From a virus, in the IMG/VR virus record IMGVR_UViG_3300045049_000234, positions 47,180 through 111,179 of that record: a stretch of 64,000 bases of DNA, one strand, 5' to 3'. Position numbers and translations under genes: made by a program. Every line of letters begins with the position of its first letter. Position 1 is the stretch's first letter. The notes under the pieces were generated by a model. The model worked only from the letters and a program-made list of their open reading frames with translations. It searched no databases and was not told the DNA's origin. Shown here piece after piece: positions 46,971 to 54,630 of this stretch.

Positions 46971-47227
46971 TCCACCGCGAACCGCACACACTGTCCGGCA
47001 AGACCGTGACCGCGAACTGGCGCGGCGAGACCGAGGAATACGACGTCGAAGACTACTGGGACCGTGTCGCCGGTGCCTCGTGGATGGACATCGCGGGCAA
47101 CCCGGCGGTGATCCACTACGAGGTGCGCCACCGTACCAAGCCGTTGCCCGACGGCGACGACGTCCTGTACGGCAAGGACCGCTACGGCCTGGGCCACCTG
47201 GTGCACATCAGCGAACTGGCCGCGTGA
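46967..47227 (+). CDS. Hypothetical protein
   Basis: 86 residues, ATG overlapping the Tad2-like gene by 4 nt. EEYDVEDYWDRVAGASWMDIAGNPA. Typical small phage protein. No family recognised. Confidence 0.62.
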   Translation: MIHREPHTLSGKTVTANWRGETEEYDVEDYWDRVAGASWMDIAGNPAVIHYEVRHRTKPLPDGDDVLYGKDRYGLGHLVHISELAA

Positions 47228-47649
47228 GCGACGGCCCGCACTGCCGCCTGTGCGGCGACCCGCTCCACCTGGTCGCGATGGCCGACATGGACGAGTACGT
47301 GTGGGTGGACGATCACGGCGACACGACCGGCATCGACCGGGACCTGCGCGTGTACGGCGAGGGAACAGGCGACGCGTACACGCGGATCGGACGGCTGTTC
47401 CGCACGGTGCGCGAGCACCAGCAGTCGCGCAAAGGCACACTGACACCCGCCGAGTACAAGCGATTGATGGGGGAGTACATCGGATTGAACGTCCGGCTGG
47501 GCAACGGCACATGGCACACCCACGTGGCCACCGGCACCCCGGTCAACACGGCCCCGGTCCCGCACCACTGCGAGCGCCCGATGTGGCACCGCCCGTCCGG
47601 CTGGCACTGCCGCGCGGGATGCGGCCACGTACAGCACAGCGGCCAGTAG
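47224..47649 (+). CDS. Zinc-binding protein
   Basis: 141 residues, GTG overlapping the previous stop. CRLCGDPL at the start and HHCERPMWHRPSGWHCRAGCGH at the end. No family recognised. Confidence 0.63.
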   Translation: MSDGPHCRLCGDPLHLVAMADMDEYVWVDDHGDTTGIDRDLRVYGEGTGDAYTRIGRLFRTVREHQQSRKGTLTPAEYKRLMGEYIGLNVRLGNGTWHTHVATGTPVNTAPVPHHCERPMWHRPSGWHCRAGCGHVQHSGQ

Positions 47650-47693
47650 ACTGACTACCACTACGCACCATCCACCACACACCGAGGACCACC

Positions 47694-48242
47694 ATGACCA
47701 CCGACAGCAAGATCGGCAAGCCCCACAACCCGTTCAACCCCCCGCGCCCGCCCATGCGCGTGTTCGAAGTGCGCTACAGCGTTCCGTCGCAGAACCCGAA
47801 CCACACCGTCCCGGACGTGGTGCGCACCTTCGACGCCGCATATTGGGACACCGACGGCGACGCCCGCAGCATCACCAGCGAGGGCCACGGGACGTACGAC
47901 TTCATCAGCTTCAAGGACAGCGACGGCAAGCGCGTGTTCTCCGTCCGGCGCGACCTAGTGCAGTACATCGAGATGGTGGGCGAACCGCAGGACGACCGGC
48001 CCGCATTCCAGGACATCATCGACGCCGACCCGTGGAAGACCGAGACCGGCACGGCGTGGGACGAGGGCAAGATCTTGCGCGGGGTGCTGCGCGGACGCCT
48101 GGCGATCGACAGCGCACGGGTGCTGCTCGGATACGAGCCCTTCCACCTGCCCGAAACCCTGCACCCGTTCACGTACACGCGGTGCCCCAACGGCTGCGAC
48201 GGCGTGAAGACCGGATGCTCCGACTGCCCCCCACGGAAGTAG
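47694..48242 (+). CDS. Hypothetical protein
   Basis: 182 residues, ATG after GAGGACCACC. Ends with a Cys cluster (CPNGCDGVKTGCSDCPPRK). Contains a split of beta-rich and helical parts. No family recognised. Confidence 0.65.
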   Translation: MTTDSKIGKPHNPFNPPRPPMRVFEVRYSVPSQNPNHTVPDVVRTFDAAYWDTDGDARSITSEGHGTYDFISFKDSDGKRVFSVRRDLVQYIEMVGEPQDDRPAFQDIIDADPWKTETGTAWDEGKILRGVLRGRLAIDSARVLLGYEPFHLPETLHPFTYTRCPNGCDGVKTGCSDCPPRK

Positions 48243-48324
48243 GCTCACACCCATGCCGTAAGGACGAGTAGAACCGCCCCCGCCGGGCATCCGTGCGCAC
48301 GACCGGCTACGCGAAGGAGCATCG

Positions 48325-48537
48325 GTGAAGATTCAACGGCGCGACCCGATCCCGATCACCTGGGGCGGCCCCGGCGGAACGGTGGTGGGGTACGCCACCG
48401 TCGTCAACAACGAGATCATGATGAAGATCGAGGACGAGAGTGTGATCAACGTCCTGTACCCCCGGTCCCTGAACGGATTCAGCGTCAGCGCGGACGACGT
48501 CGGCGTGCACGTCCACATCCGCGACGAACGGCAGTAG
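48325..48537 (+). CDS. Small beta-rich protein
   Basis: 70 residues, GTG after GAAGGAGCATCG. No family recognised. Confidence 0.62.
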   Translation: MKIQRRDPIPITWGGPGGTVVGYATVVNNEIMMKIEDESVINVLYPRSLNGFSVSADDVGVHVHIRDERQ

Positions 48538-48598
48538 CATGGCCCCGAGGCGGGATGAGCCTCCTTCCCCACCACCGAATGCAAGGAATCATCCCCGC

Positions 48599-48817
48599 AT
48601 GTCGAACATCACCATCGGCCGGTACGGCAAGGATGAGGCGAAGAACCTCGAAGCCGGGCGCGGCTTCAGCGCCTGGATCGAAGGCACCGACGACGACGGG
48701 GCGGGCTGGATCTTCTGGCTGGACGAGAAGGGCCGCCCGGTCGTGTACTACGGCCAGCGCGAGGAGTCCGGCGCGGTCAAGGGTCTGCCGGTGACGCTGG
48801 CCCCGTATCCGGCGTGA
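48599..48817 (+). CDS. Hypothetical protein
   Basis: 72 residues, ATG; weak ribosome site. GAGWIFWLDEKGRPVVYYGQREESGAVKG. No family recognised. Confidence 0.62.
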   Translation: MSNITIGRYGKDEAKNLEAGRGFSAWIEGTDDDGAGWIFWLDEKGRPVVYYGQREESGAVKGLPVTLAPYPA

Positions 48818-48828
48818 GTGTTCGCTGT

Positions 48829-48858
48829 TCGGTCATTCCCGAACACCGAACAGCAGTA
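48829..48858 (+). promoter_or_regulatory. Inverted repeat CTGTTCGGT/ACCGAACAG
   Basis: 9-bp arms around TCATTCCCGAAC, which itself repeats TTCGG. In the gap before the terminase genes; may be an operator or a hairpin. Confidence 0.45.
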
Positions 48859-48909
48859 GGCTGAAGGAGCCAGCGACCAACTGGTTGGCGGCTGACCCCC
48901 GCACAGCAC

Positions 48910-48942
48910 GGCCCCGCACGGTGTGTGAGCACCGGCGGGGCC
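48910..48942 (+). terminator. GC hairpin terminator
   Basis: GGCCCCGC-CGGTG pairs with CACCG-GCGGGGCC (one bulge each side), 70 nt before terS. The remaining gap up to 49012 has no gene. Confidence 0.6.
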
Positions 48943-49012
48943 GTTGCGTTTCCATGATCATATTAACGTACACCGTCACGATAGCGAAGAACACAGTCAC
49001 AAAGGGGGGCAC

Positions 49013-49603
49013 ATGCCGTCATCCCCACACCCCGACGTCACCGAACGGCGCGCCAAGGTCATCGCCCGCATCTCGCGCGGCATCCCGCCCGGCATCGTCG
49101 CCAGGGAACTGGGCGTGTCCGCCGACGTCGTCCGCCAAGACCTCCACCGCGAACTGGCCAGGCGCAAGCAGGAACTTGACGAATACCGCGACCTGCTCAT
49201 CGCCCAGCAAGTCGAAGAACTCGACCAGGTCCGCATGATGGCGTGGAAACACGCGATGATGCGCCACTACCACGTCAGCCAGTCCGGCGCGATCACCAAG
49301 GACCCCGATACCGGGCAGCCCCTGCTGGACACCGGCCCCAACGACCGCGCGCTGGCGCTGGTGGTCAAGGCGCAGGAACGCCTGTCCAAGCTGCTGGCAC
49401 TGGACGAGGCCAAGAAGATCGAAGTAAAGGCGGAGGTGGTCAGCGTTGAAGCCTTCCGGGGAACCGTCGAACAGCTCCGAGAAGCCGTCGCGCGAGAACG
49501 AGCTGCTAGCGGAGGCGGAATCGCTGCTGGCGGAGTACCTGGCCTTACAGCAGGAACTGGCGAGCCTGCGAGCCGGACGATACCCGGAGAACTTCCGTCC
49601 TAA
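49013..49603 (+). CDS. terS: Terminase small subunit
   Basis: 196 residues, ATG after AAAGGGGGGCAC. N-terminal HTH (RISRGIPPGIVARELGVSADVVRQDLHREL, residues ~15-45), a helical middle and position directly before TerL identify it as the DNA-recognition subunit that picks the packaging site. The last ~50 residues overlap the TerL start in another frame and are low-complexity. Confidence 0.82.
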   Translation: MPSSPHPDVTERRAKVIARISRGIPPGIVARELGVSADVVRQDLHRELARRKQELDEYRDLLIAQQVEELDQVRMMAWKHAMMRHYHVSQSGAITKDPDTGQPLLDTGPNDRALALVVKAQERLSKLLALDEAKKIEVKAEVVSVEAFRGTVEQLREAVARERAASGGGIAAGGVPGLTAGTGEPASRTIPGELPS

Positions 49604-50918
49604 GCAGCTCCCCCCGGACCACCCGCAGCACCACCTGCCCGACGCCAAGGGGTTCGCCTGCGGATGCAGCGGCGGGGACGACGCGTACAACATCTGGCTG
49701 CTGCTCTCCGGCCGTGGATTCGGCAAGTCGCTGGTCGGCTCCACGTGGCTGGTGCGCCAGGCGCTGACGCATCCCGGCAGCGAGTGGGCGGTGTTCGCGC
49801 CGACGTTCCGCGACGTGCGCAAGACGTGCATCGAAGGCAGCACCGGCATCCTGGCGGCGATCGGGGAGGGGCAGCTCGGCAACTACCGGCGCAACGAGTT
49901 GCAGATCACGCTGGCCAACGGCTCGGTGATCTACGGCTACTCGGCTGACCAGCCGGACCGCGCGAGAGGCGCGAACCTGTGGGGCGCGTGGTGCGACGAG
50001 CTGTGCGCCTGGCGGTATGAGACCACCTGGCATGAGGGTCTGGTGCCCGCGCTGCGCAAGGGCGAGAAGCCGCGCATCGTGGTCACCACGACCCCCCGCC
50101 CCACGAAACTGATCAAGGACCTGCTGGGCCGCAACGACGGCAGCGTGCACGTCACGCGCGGGTCCACGTGGGAGAACGCGGCGAACCTGTCGGCCACCGC
50201 GCTGCTGGAACTCAAGCGCCGGTACGAGGGCACCCGCCTTGGGCGCCAGGAGCTTGAAGGCGAGGTGCTGGAGGACATCGAGGGCGCGCTGTGGCAGCGC
50301 AGCCTGATCGACGCCGACCGCGTCAAGCCCTCGGACGTGCCGGACCTGTCCCGGATCGTGGTGGCCATCGATCCGGCCGTCACCTCCACCGAGGACAGCG
50401 ACGAATCGGGAATCGTGGTGGTGGGCTACTCCGGTGACCACGGCTACGTGCTGGGCGACTACTCGCTGCAAGGCACGCCGAACGAGGTGATCAACAAGGC
50501 GATCCACGCCTACCACGCGCACAGCGCGGACGTGATCGTGGCGGAGGTCAACAACGGCGGCGACTGGATCGGCAGCCTGCTGCGGACGGTGAACACGAAC
50601 ATCCCGTACGACACGGTCCGCGCCAGTCGCGGCAAGGCGATCCGCGCGGAGCCGGTCAGCTCCCTGTACGAGCAGCACCGGATGCACCACGTGGGCAGCT
50701 TCCCGGAGCTGGAGGACCAGATGTGCGGGTTCGTGCCGGGCGTCAAGGACGATTCGCCGGACCGGATGGACGCGCTGGTGTGGGCGACCACGGCGCTGAC
50801 GGGCATCGTGGCGGGGGACTGGAACGACGCGTACGGCACGGTGAAGTGCTTCACATGCGGCCACACGTACGTGCTCAAGGCGCACGAGAAGTGCCCGAAG
50901 TGCGGCACGATGAATTGA
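49446..50918 (+). CDS. terL: Terminase large subunit
   Basis: 490 residues from TTG 49446 (CGGAGGTGG precedes), overlapping terS by 158 nt. Walker A LLSGRGFGKS (~residue 86), Walker B-like WCDELCAW (~185), VVTTTPRP coupling motif (~217), then the nuclease domain with VVAIDPAVTS (~307), AEVNNGGDW (~365) and SPDRMDALVWA (~436). The end is unusual: CFTCGHTYVLKAHEKCPKCG forms a zinc ribbon after the nuclease. It drives DNA packaging. No portal gene follows. Confidence 0.95.
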   Translation: MKPSGEPSNSSEKPSRENELLAEAESLLAEYLALQQELASLRAGRYPENFRPKQLPPDHPQHHLPDAKGFACGCSGGDDAYNIWLLLSGRGFGKSLVGSTWLVRQALTHPGSEWAVFAPTFRDVRKTCIEGSTGILAAIGEGQLGNYRRNELQITLANGSVIYGYSADQPDRARGANLWGAWCDELCAWRYETTWHEGLVPALRKGEKPRIVVTTTPRPTKLIKDLLGRNDGSVHVTRGSTWENAANLSATALLELKRRYEGTRLGRQELEGEVLEDIEGALWQRSLIDADRVKPSDVPDLSRIVVAIDPAVTSTEDSDESGIVVVGYSGDHGYVLGDYSLQGTPNEVINKAIHAYHAHSADVIVAEVNNGGDWIGSLLRTVNTNIPYDTVRASRGKAIRAEPVSSLYEQHRMHHVGSFPELEDQMCGFVPGVKDDSPDRMDALVWATTALTGIVAGDWNDAYGTVKCFTCGHTYVLKAHEKCPKCGTMN

Positions 50919-50962
50919 ATCCCTGCTATACGGCACGTGACCGCTATGCTACACTAGGGAAC

Positions 50963-51136
50963 ATGCCACGACACAAGGAACCCACCGGCGTGTGGCCGCT
51001 GCCCCGCCGCAAGGACACACCGCACGAGGCCATCCCGCACGACGGCCCCCGCTGGATCGCCACCGGCAGCGCCAAAACCATCTCCTGCTTCCGCTGCGGC
51101 AACGCCGCCTGCACCTGCCCGCCCAAGTCCGACTGA
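50963..51136 (+). CDS. Small zinc-finger-like protein
   Basis: 57 residues, ATG; TACACT at 50950 may be its -10, giving a very short leader. CFRCGNAACTCPP near the end. A family I recall as common near actinophage terminases. Function unknown. Confidence 0.6.
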   Translation: MPRHKEPTGVWPLPRRKDTPHEAIPHDGPRWIATGSAKTISCFRCGNAACTCPPKSD

Positions 51137-51144
51137 CCACGTCC

Positions 51145-51182
51145 AACGCCCCCGCCCGTCCACGTGACGCGGCGGGGGCGTT
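51145..51182 (+). terminator. 12-bp hairpin terminator with T run
   Basis: AACGCCCCCGCC/GGCGGGGGCGTT followed by TCGTGTTT, 26 nt before the next -35. Confidence 0.8.
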
Positions 51183-51208
51183 TCGTGTTTCCCGGCAGGT
51201 CATTCCCC

Positions 51209-51238
51209 TTGACGATGCTAACCACGGTGCGGTACCGT
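51209..51238 (+). promoter_or_regulatory. Promoter TTGACG-18-TACCGT
   Basis: ATGCTAACC spacer start. Drives the 51271 gene. Confidence 0.8.
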
Positions 51239-51270
51239 GGTCACACCCAACCGCACCACGAGGAGGATCG

Positions 51271-51528
51271 ATGACCGAAGGAACCGACGAGCGCCGCGAG
51301 CGGCTGTACACGGAGCTGTGGACGCAGGAGATGTACATCCACTCCGAGCGCGCCGCCGCCGCACGCGCCACGATGCAGAACGTGCGCGACGCCGCGTCCC
51401 GCGCCGCACGCGTGGCGATGTCCCACCTGACCGCGCTGGTCGCCGCGATGGACGAGGACGAGATGGAGGGCTACCGCCAGTACCGCGAGGCGCGCCTGGC
51501 CGAGATCCGGGACATGCCCACCGAGTAG
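51271..51528 (+). CDS. Hypothetical helical protein
   Basis: 85 residues, ATG after GAGGAGGATCG. Fully helical, Arg/Ala/Glu rich. Single-gene unit. No family recognised. Confidence 0.68.
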   Translation: MTEGTDERRERLYTELWTQEMYIHSERAAAARATMQNVRDAASRAARVAMSHLTALVAAMDEDEMEGYRQYREARLAEIRDMPTE

Positions 51529-51535
51529 CACCCGC

Positions 51536-51571
51536 GCCGCGCCCCCGGTCCCACCACGCCGGGGGCGCGGC
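51536..51571 (+). terminator. 13-bp hairpin terminator
   Basis: GCCGCGCCCCCGG/CCGGGGGCGCGGC. Confidence 0.78.
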
Positions 51572-51582
51572 TTCGGCGTAAT

Positions 51583-51595
51583 TTCCCAGGCGGAA
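51583..51595 (+). promoter_or_regulatory. Inverted-repeat element TTCCCAGGCGGAA (copy 2)
   Basis: Identical to 28234-28246 and again exactly 4 nt before the -35 box. Confidence 0.6.
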
Positions 51596-51599
51596 TGCC

Positions 51600-51629
51600 T
51601 TGACAGCGCTATCCCTGCGGGCATACTAT
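51600..51629 (+). promoter_or_regulatory. Promoter TTGACA-18-TACTAT
   Basis: GCGCTATCCC spacer start, as at 28251. Near-consensus boxes suggest a strong promoter for the 51672 gene. Confidence 0.82.
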
Positions 51630-51671
51630 GGACTTGTTGGGAACGAGGAACCCCGCCGGAAGGAACCCGAA

Positions 51672-51926
51672 ATGACCGCCAAGCCCACCGCCTCCCAGAC
51701 CAAGGCCCTCACCCTGATCGCCGAGAACCCCGGCCGCGTCGTGGCGTGGCAGCGGGCCAAGGTGGACAACTACCTGAAGATCAACGGCAACGTCGAATGC
51801 GCCCTCGCCCGCACCGGCTATGCCCGCACCGTCGTCGCCGGGACCCGCACCGACTCGTACGGCAACACCTACGACCTGGCCGTCTGGGAGATCACCGACG
51901 CCGGTCGCGCCGCGCTGGCCGCCTGA
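51672..51926 (+). CDS. Putative winged-helix protein
   Basis: 84 residues, ATG after GGAAGGAACCCGAA. TASQTKALTLIAENPGRVVA ... GNVECALARTGYARTV ... WEITDAGRAALAA follows a winged-helix layout; the ITDAGRAAL end is typical. Likely DNA binding. Confidence 0.68.
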   Translation: MTAKPTASQTKALTLIAENPGRVVAWQRAKVDNYLKINGNVECALARTGYARTVVAGTRTDSYGNTYDLAVWEITDAGRAALAA

Positions 51927-51944
51927 ACCACACCCCCCCCCACC

Positions 51945-51973
51945 GCCCCCGGCCCGCACACGCGGCCGGGGGC
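51945..51973 (+). terminator. 10-bp hairpin terminator
   Basis: GCCCCCGGCC/GGCCGGGGGC, directly abutting the next -35-like box. Confidence 0.75.
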
Positions 51974-52002
51974 TTGGCTTGTCTTGCCGACAAAGCTAGG
52001 AT
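51974..52002 (+). promoter_or_regulatory. Promoter TTGGCT-17-TAGGAT
   Basis: Differs in spacer from the other promoters. No gene starts until 52203, so it would produce the structured RNA that follows. Confidence 0.62.
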
Positions 52003-52004
52003 CA

Positions 52005-52113
52005 TGGCGGCGGGTGGGGAGGAAGGGGCGGGCGCGGCCTGCCACTGCTCTGTACGGGGACAGCGGCGCGGGAGCACCGGTGAATCGGTGGCGGACGCCA
52101 CCGCTGTCTCTTC
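52005..52113 (+). ncRNA. Candidate small structured RNA
   Basis: Between a promoter-like site and the next TTGACT promoter, with no protein frame. GACAGCGG (52059) pairs with CCGCTGTC (52101) over 8 bp. The enclosed part has hairpins CACCG-GTGAAT-CGGTG and GGCG-GA-CGCC, forming a three-way junction. A purine-rich 5' region (GGGGAGGAAGGGGCGGG) precedes. No known class recognised. Confidence 0.55.
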
Positions 52114-52120
52114 CATTGGC

Positions 52121-52150
52121 TTGACTCTGCTAACGCGCCGGGTCTATACT
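52121..52150 (+). promoter_or_regulatory. Promoter TTGACT-18-TATACT
   Basis: CTGCTAACG spacer start. Drives the 52203 gene. Confidence 0.82.
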
Positions 52151-52202
52151 GGTAACACCAGCCGGGAAGAGGAACCCGGCCAGCAGCCCAGGAGGACCCC
52201 AA

Positions 52203-52379
52203 ATGACCATCTCCCGCCGCTACTCGTACGCAGGCCAGGGCGTCGTCGTCACCACCCGCGACGGCGAAAGCTTCCAGGGCACCCTGATCGGCTGGGGCCC
52301 CCGGGTGCTGCGGATGGAGACCCTGGACGGGACCTGGAAGGAATTCGCGAGCGTCGGCCTGATGGTTACGTCGGCCTGA
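52203..52379 (+). CDS. Small beta-rich protein
   Basis: 58 residues, ATG after GGAGGACCCCAA. GQGVVVTTRDGESFQGTLIGWGPRVLRMETLDG has the strand pattern of an Sm/SH3-like barrel; that is a weak guess. Last rightward gene before the convergent hairpin. Confidence 0.6.
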   Translation: MTISRRYSYAGQGVVVTTRDGESFQGTLIGWGPRVLRMETLDGTWKEFASVGLMVTSA

Positions 52380-52402
52380 TCCCACCCTTCGCGCGGTGCC
52401 AC

Positions 52403-52438
52403 AAAACCGCAGGTCGCATACAGCCGACCTGCGGTTTT
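52403..52438. terminator. Bidirectional terminator between convergent blocks
   Basis: AAAACCGCAGGTCG/CGACCTGCGGTTTT: 14-bp perfect stem with T runs on both strands. Separates the rightward block from the leftward block. Confidence 0.88.
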
Positions 52439-52527
52439 GCGTTGAGGCGACGCGCCGTCCCCTCCGCCGGTACCGTGAAATGCGCACGAACCAGGACATC
52501 TATGTGCTGCGGCGCTGGTGGCACCCA

Positions 52528-52737
52528 TCATTCGATCCGCAGGAAGCGCACGGGGTGAGCACCGTTCCACCGCCCGTGATCGGCATCCCACCGAACCCAG
52601 TAGCGCGTCTCCCCGGACGGCAGCTCCTCCAGCATGGCCACCGTGCCGTGCTCGCAGACACACCCCATCGGGTTCCTGCTCCAGACCACGCGGTCGCCGA
52701 CGCTGAACGCCGGGAACAGCTCGGCCTCACCGGTCAC
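52528..52737 (-). CDS. Small beta-rich protein
   Basis: 69 residues, GTG overlapping the upstream stop. FPAFSVGDRVVWSRN ... ETRYWVRWDADHGRW looks like a small SH3/Tudor-like barrel. No family recognised. Confidence 0.62.
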   Translation of the reverse strand: MTGEAELFPAFSVGDRVVWSRNPMGCVCEHGTVAMLEELPSGETRYWVRWDADHGRWNGAHPVRFLRIE

Positions 52738-52934
52738 GGCAGCCACCACCACGGCGCCGGTAGACCAGGCGCGCCCGGCTTGACCGCCGGACAGGCGAAC
52801 GACGCGGCGTATTCGTGGAAGCACACAGGACACTTCCACACCCACGCGCATTCCCGCCCGGCGCCGGTGTGCCAGTGCCGCACATCGTCCCCCATACGTC
52901 CGTGGCCGACCGGACACGTACGCAGCCACCCCAT
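52734..52934 (-). CDS. Small zinc-binding protein
   Basis: 66 residues, ATG. CPVGHGRM, H, CAWVWKCPVCFHEY. Chained by 1- and 4-nt overlaps. No family recognised. Confidence 0.6.
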   Translation of the reverse strand: MGWLRTCPVGHGRMGDDVRHWHTGAGRECAWVWKCPVCFHEYAASFACPAVKPGAPGLPAPWWWLP

Positions 52935-53473
52935 CAGGTGTACGCCTCGTTCGCTAGTTCGACCGCCTTCCGCAGAATGGCCACGCGGGTACCGGGTGAC
53001 AATCCCACCCCGAAGTGCGATGTGGCCCAGTCGAACGCCTTGCGCATGTACGGCCTTATGGCATCGAAACCGTGGTCATCGCACAGCCGCGCCAGTTCGG
53101 CAGTCTCGGGAACCTGTGCGAATGCATCCGTCCACAGTTCCATGTGGATTTCGCCGCGCGGCTTGCGTGTGGCGATCCATGCCGCCATTGCTGTCGAGTC
53201 GATCCAGTCGGGCGATTCGCGATGGCACTGCTTGCACAACAGGATGACGTTGGACGCGTCGTCACTTCCGCCTAACGCGCCGGGGACGATGTGCGCCCTT
53301 TCTAGTTCCGCGCGGTTCCACCGGTCTTGCGAAGTCTGCGGCCGGTCCCATCGCTCGTCGTACGTACCGCAGGCAAAACAGTGCGGCTCGCCTAGATCGA
53401 TATGCATGGGCGCGAACACATCGTGATCTTCATGTCCGTACCAGTACTGTGCAATCTCCCACCGGGACCTCAT
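52934..53473 (-). CDS. HNH endonuclease
   Basis: 179 residues from ATG overlapping the upstream stop. CFACG ... ELERAHIVPGALGGSDDASNVILLCKQCHRESPD is a complete HNH motif with two CxxC zinc pairs (residues ~33-85). The helical C-terminal region is unique. Either a homing-type nuclease or a host-DNA nuclease. Confidence 0.85.
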   Translation of the reverse strand: MRSRWEIAQYWYGHEDHDVFAPMHIDLGEPHCFACGTYDERWDRPQTSQDRWNRAELERAHIVPGALGGSDDASNVILLCKQCHRESPDWIDSTAMAAWIATRKPRGEIHMELWTDAFAQVPETAELARLCDDHGFDAIRPYMRKAFDWATSHFGVGLSPGTRVAILRKAVELANEAYT

Positions 53474-53853
53474 GCGGGTGCCCCGGCGTCGGTGCATCCC
53501 GACGCGGCCCCAGGATCGCCGTCAGGCGGCCGTACGACGACGCCCCCTACCGGCATGCGCCCACACGTCAGATCGCGCGCCACGCGGTCCACCGTGGCGT
53601 TGCAGCCGTCCAGTACCTCGGACAGCGGCGTCCCGTCAAACGGCCGACCGGGGAACGGGTACTCCTCGATCGTGATCGGGTCGGACATCCCGGCGTCACG
53701 GTACGGCAACACCGCACTGTGGCCGCAGTCCTCACAGCACAGCCCGTCGTGGTTGCCGTTCGCGTCCGTGTTCCAGTGCGCCCACGGATCGGACACCGGG
53801 CAGTCGTAGTACGGCGTACCGCACGTCGTGCACGGACCGAGGTCACTCGCCAC
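53470..53853 (-). CDS. Zinc-binding protein
   Basis: 127 residues, GTG. CTTCGTPYYDCP and CCEDCG pairs, then an acidic Pro-rich tail. No family recognised. Confidence 0.62.
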   Translation of the reverse strand: MASDLGPCTTCGTPYYDCPVSDPWAHWNTDANGNHDGLCCEDCGHSAVLPYRDAGMSDPITIEEYPFPGRPFDGTPLSEVLDGCNATVDRVARDLTCGRMPVGGVVVRPPDGDPGAASGCTDAGAPA

Positions 53854-54076
53854 CGCGCGCCTCCGGCCGCAGCAGTTCCGGTGCCTCCGCGCGGATGCGC
53901 GCCATGATCAGGTCGTAACAGTCATCGCAGATGACTTCCATCTTGTCCCCCGCCACGTCGGCGATGTGCTCGGCGGTGAACGTGTCCAAGTACTCGTCCA
54001 TCGCGTCGTACTTCGACCACTCGGATTCGAACGTCTCCCCGCACGACGCGCACACCACCAGGCGCCCCTCACCCAT
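53843..54076 (-). CDS. Small zinc-ribbon protein
   Basis: 77 residues, ATG. CASCGETF ... CDDCYDLI. No family recognised. Confidence 0.63.
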   Translation of the reverse strand: MGEGRLVVCASCGETFESEWSKYDAMDEYLDTFTAEHIADVAGDKMEVICDDCYDLIMARIRAEAPELLRPEARGGE

Positions 54077-54281
54077 CGCCGCCCACCTTCCGAATCCGGA
54101 ACGTGAACCAGTGCACCGACATGCATTGTCCGCAGGTGATCGCGATCTGCTGGCCGTCTTCCGGCATGGCGTCGAACTGGACGTTCGTGGCCATGGCGCA
54201 GTCGCAGCCGAACTCGATACCGCACGGCGCAGCGAACTTCACGTACACCAGCGACCGGCCCGGCGGGTCGTTATGATCCAC
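54069..54281 (-). CDS. Small Cys-rich protein
   Basis: 70 residues from GTG overlapping the upstream stop by 11 nt. CGIEFGCDC and CGQC. No family recognised. Confidence 0.6.
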   Translation of the reverse strand: MDHNDPPGRSLVYVKFAAPCGIEFGCDCAMATNVQFDAMPEDGQQIAITCGQCMSVHWFTFRIRKVGGDG

Positions 54282-54630
54282 GGCGCGCCGCCTTCTCGTA
54301 CAGGTGTTCCGCGATCCGTGCGGAACAGGCGTCGCACACCAACCCCACCGCCTCCTGTGCCTCAGCCAGGTCGTCCCGCAACCGCCCGCACTCCGTGGCG
54401 TAGTGACGCGCCTCAGCCTGTGCGCTGTTCGCACGCCCCGTCTGGCGCACCACCTCGCGTTTCAATTCCAGCAGCATGTGTTCGAGCACCGACACGCGCC
54501 GCGCCGCAGCCAGTTCCCGCGCGACCGCTGCGCGCCACTTGCGGTCCGTCTCATCCCACCGCGCCCGCCGCCTGTCCCGGCGACGGGTCATCTCCTCCAG
54601 CGTCACCGGCTCGCCACGATGGTCATTCAC
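54271..54630 (-). CDS. Coiled-coil protein with CxxC
   Basis: 119 residues from GTG 54630, chosen because it opens NDHRGEPVT, parallel to the SEHRGEPTV opening of the next gene upstream. Long basic coiled coil, then CDACSARIAEHLYE. The frame also opens at ATG 54639-54672. No family recognised. Confidence 0.6.
   Translation of the reverse strand: MNDHRGEPVTLEEMTRRRDRRRARWDETDRKWRAAVARELAAARRVSVLEHMLLELKREVVRQTGRANSAQAEARHYATECGRLRDDLAEAQEAVGLVCDACSARIAEHLYEKAARRGS

Noticed and set aside
52059-52108. Cobalamin riboswitch
   Set aside because: CGGTGAAT and CCACTGC look similar to conserved cobalamin elements, but the order is reversed and the remaining core is absent.
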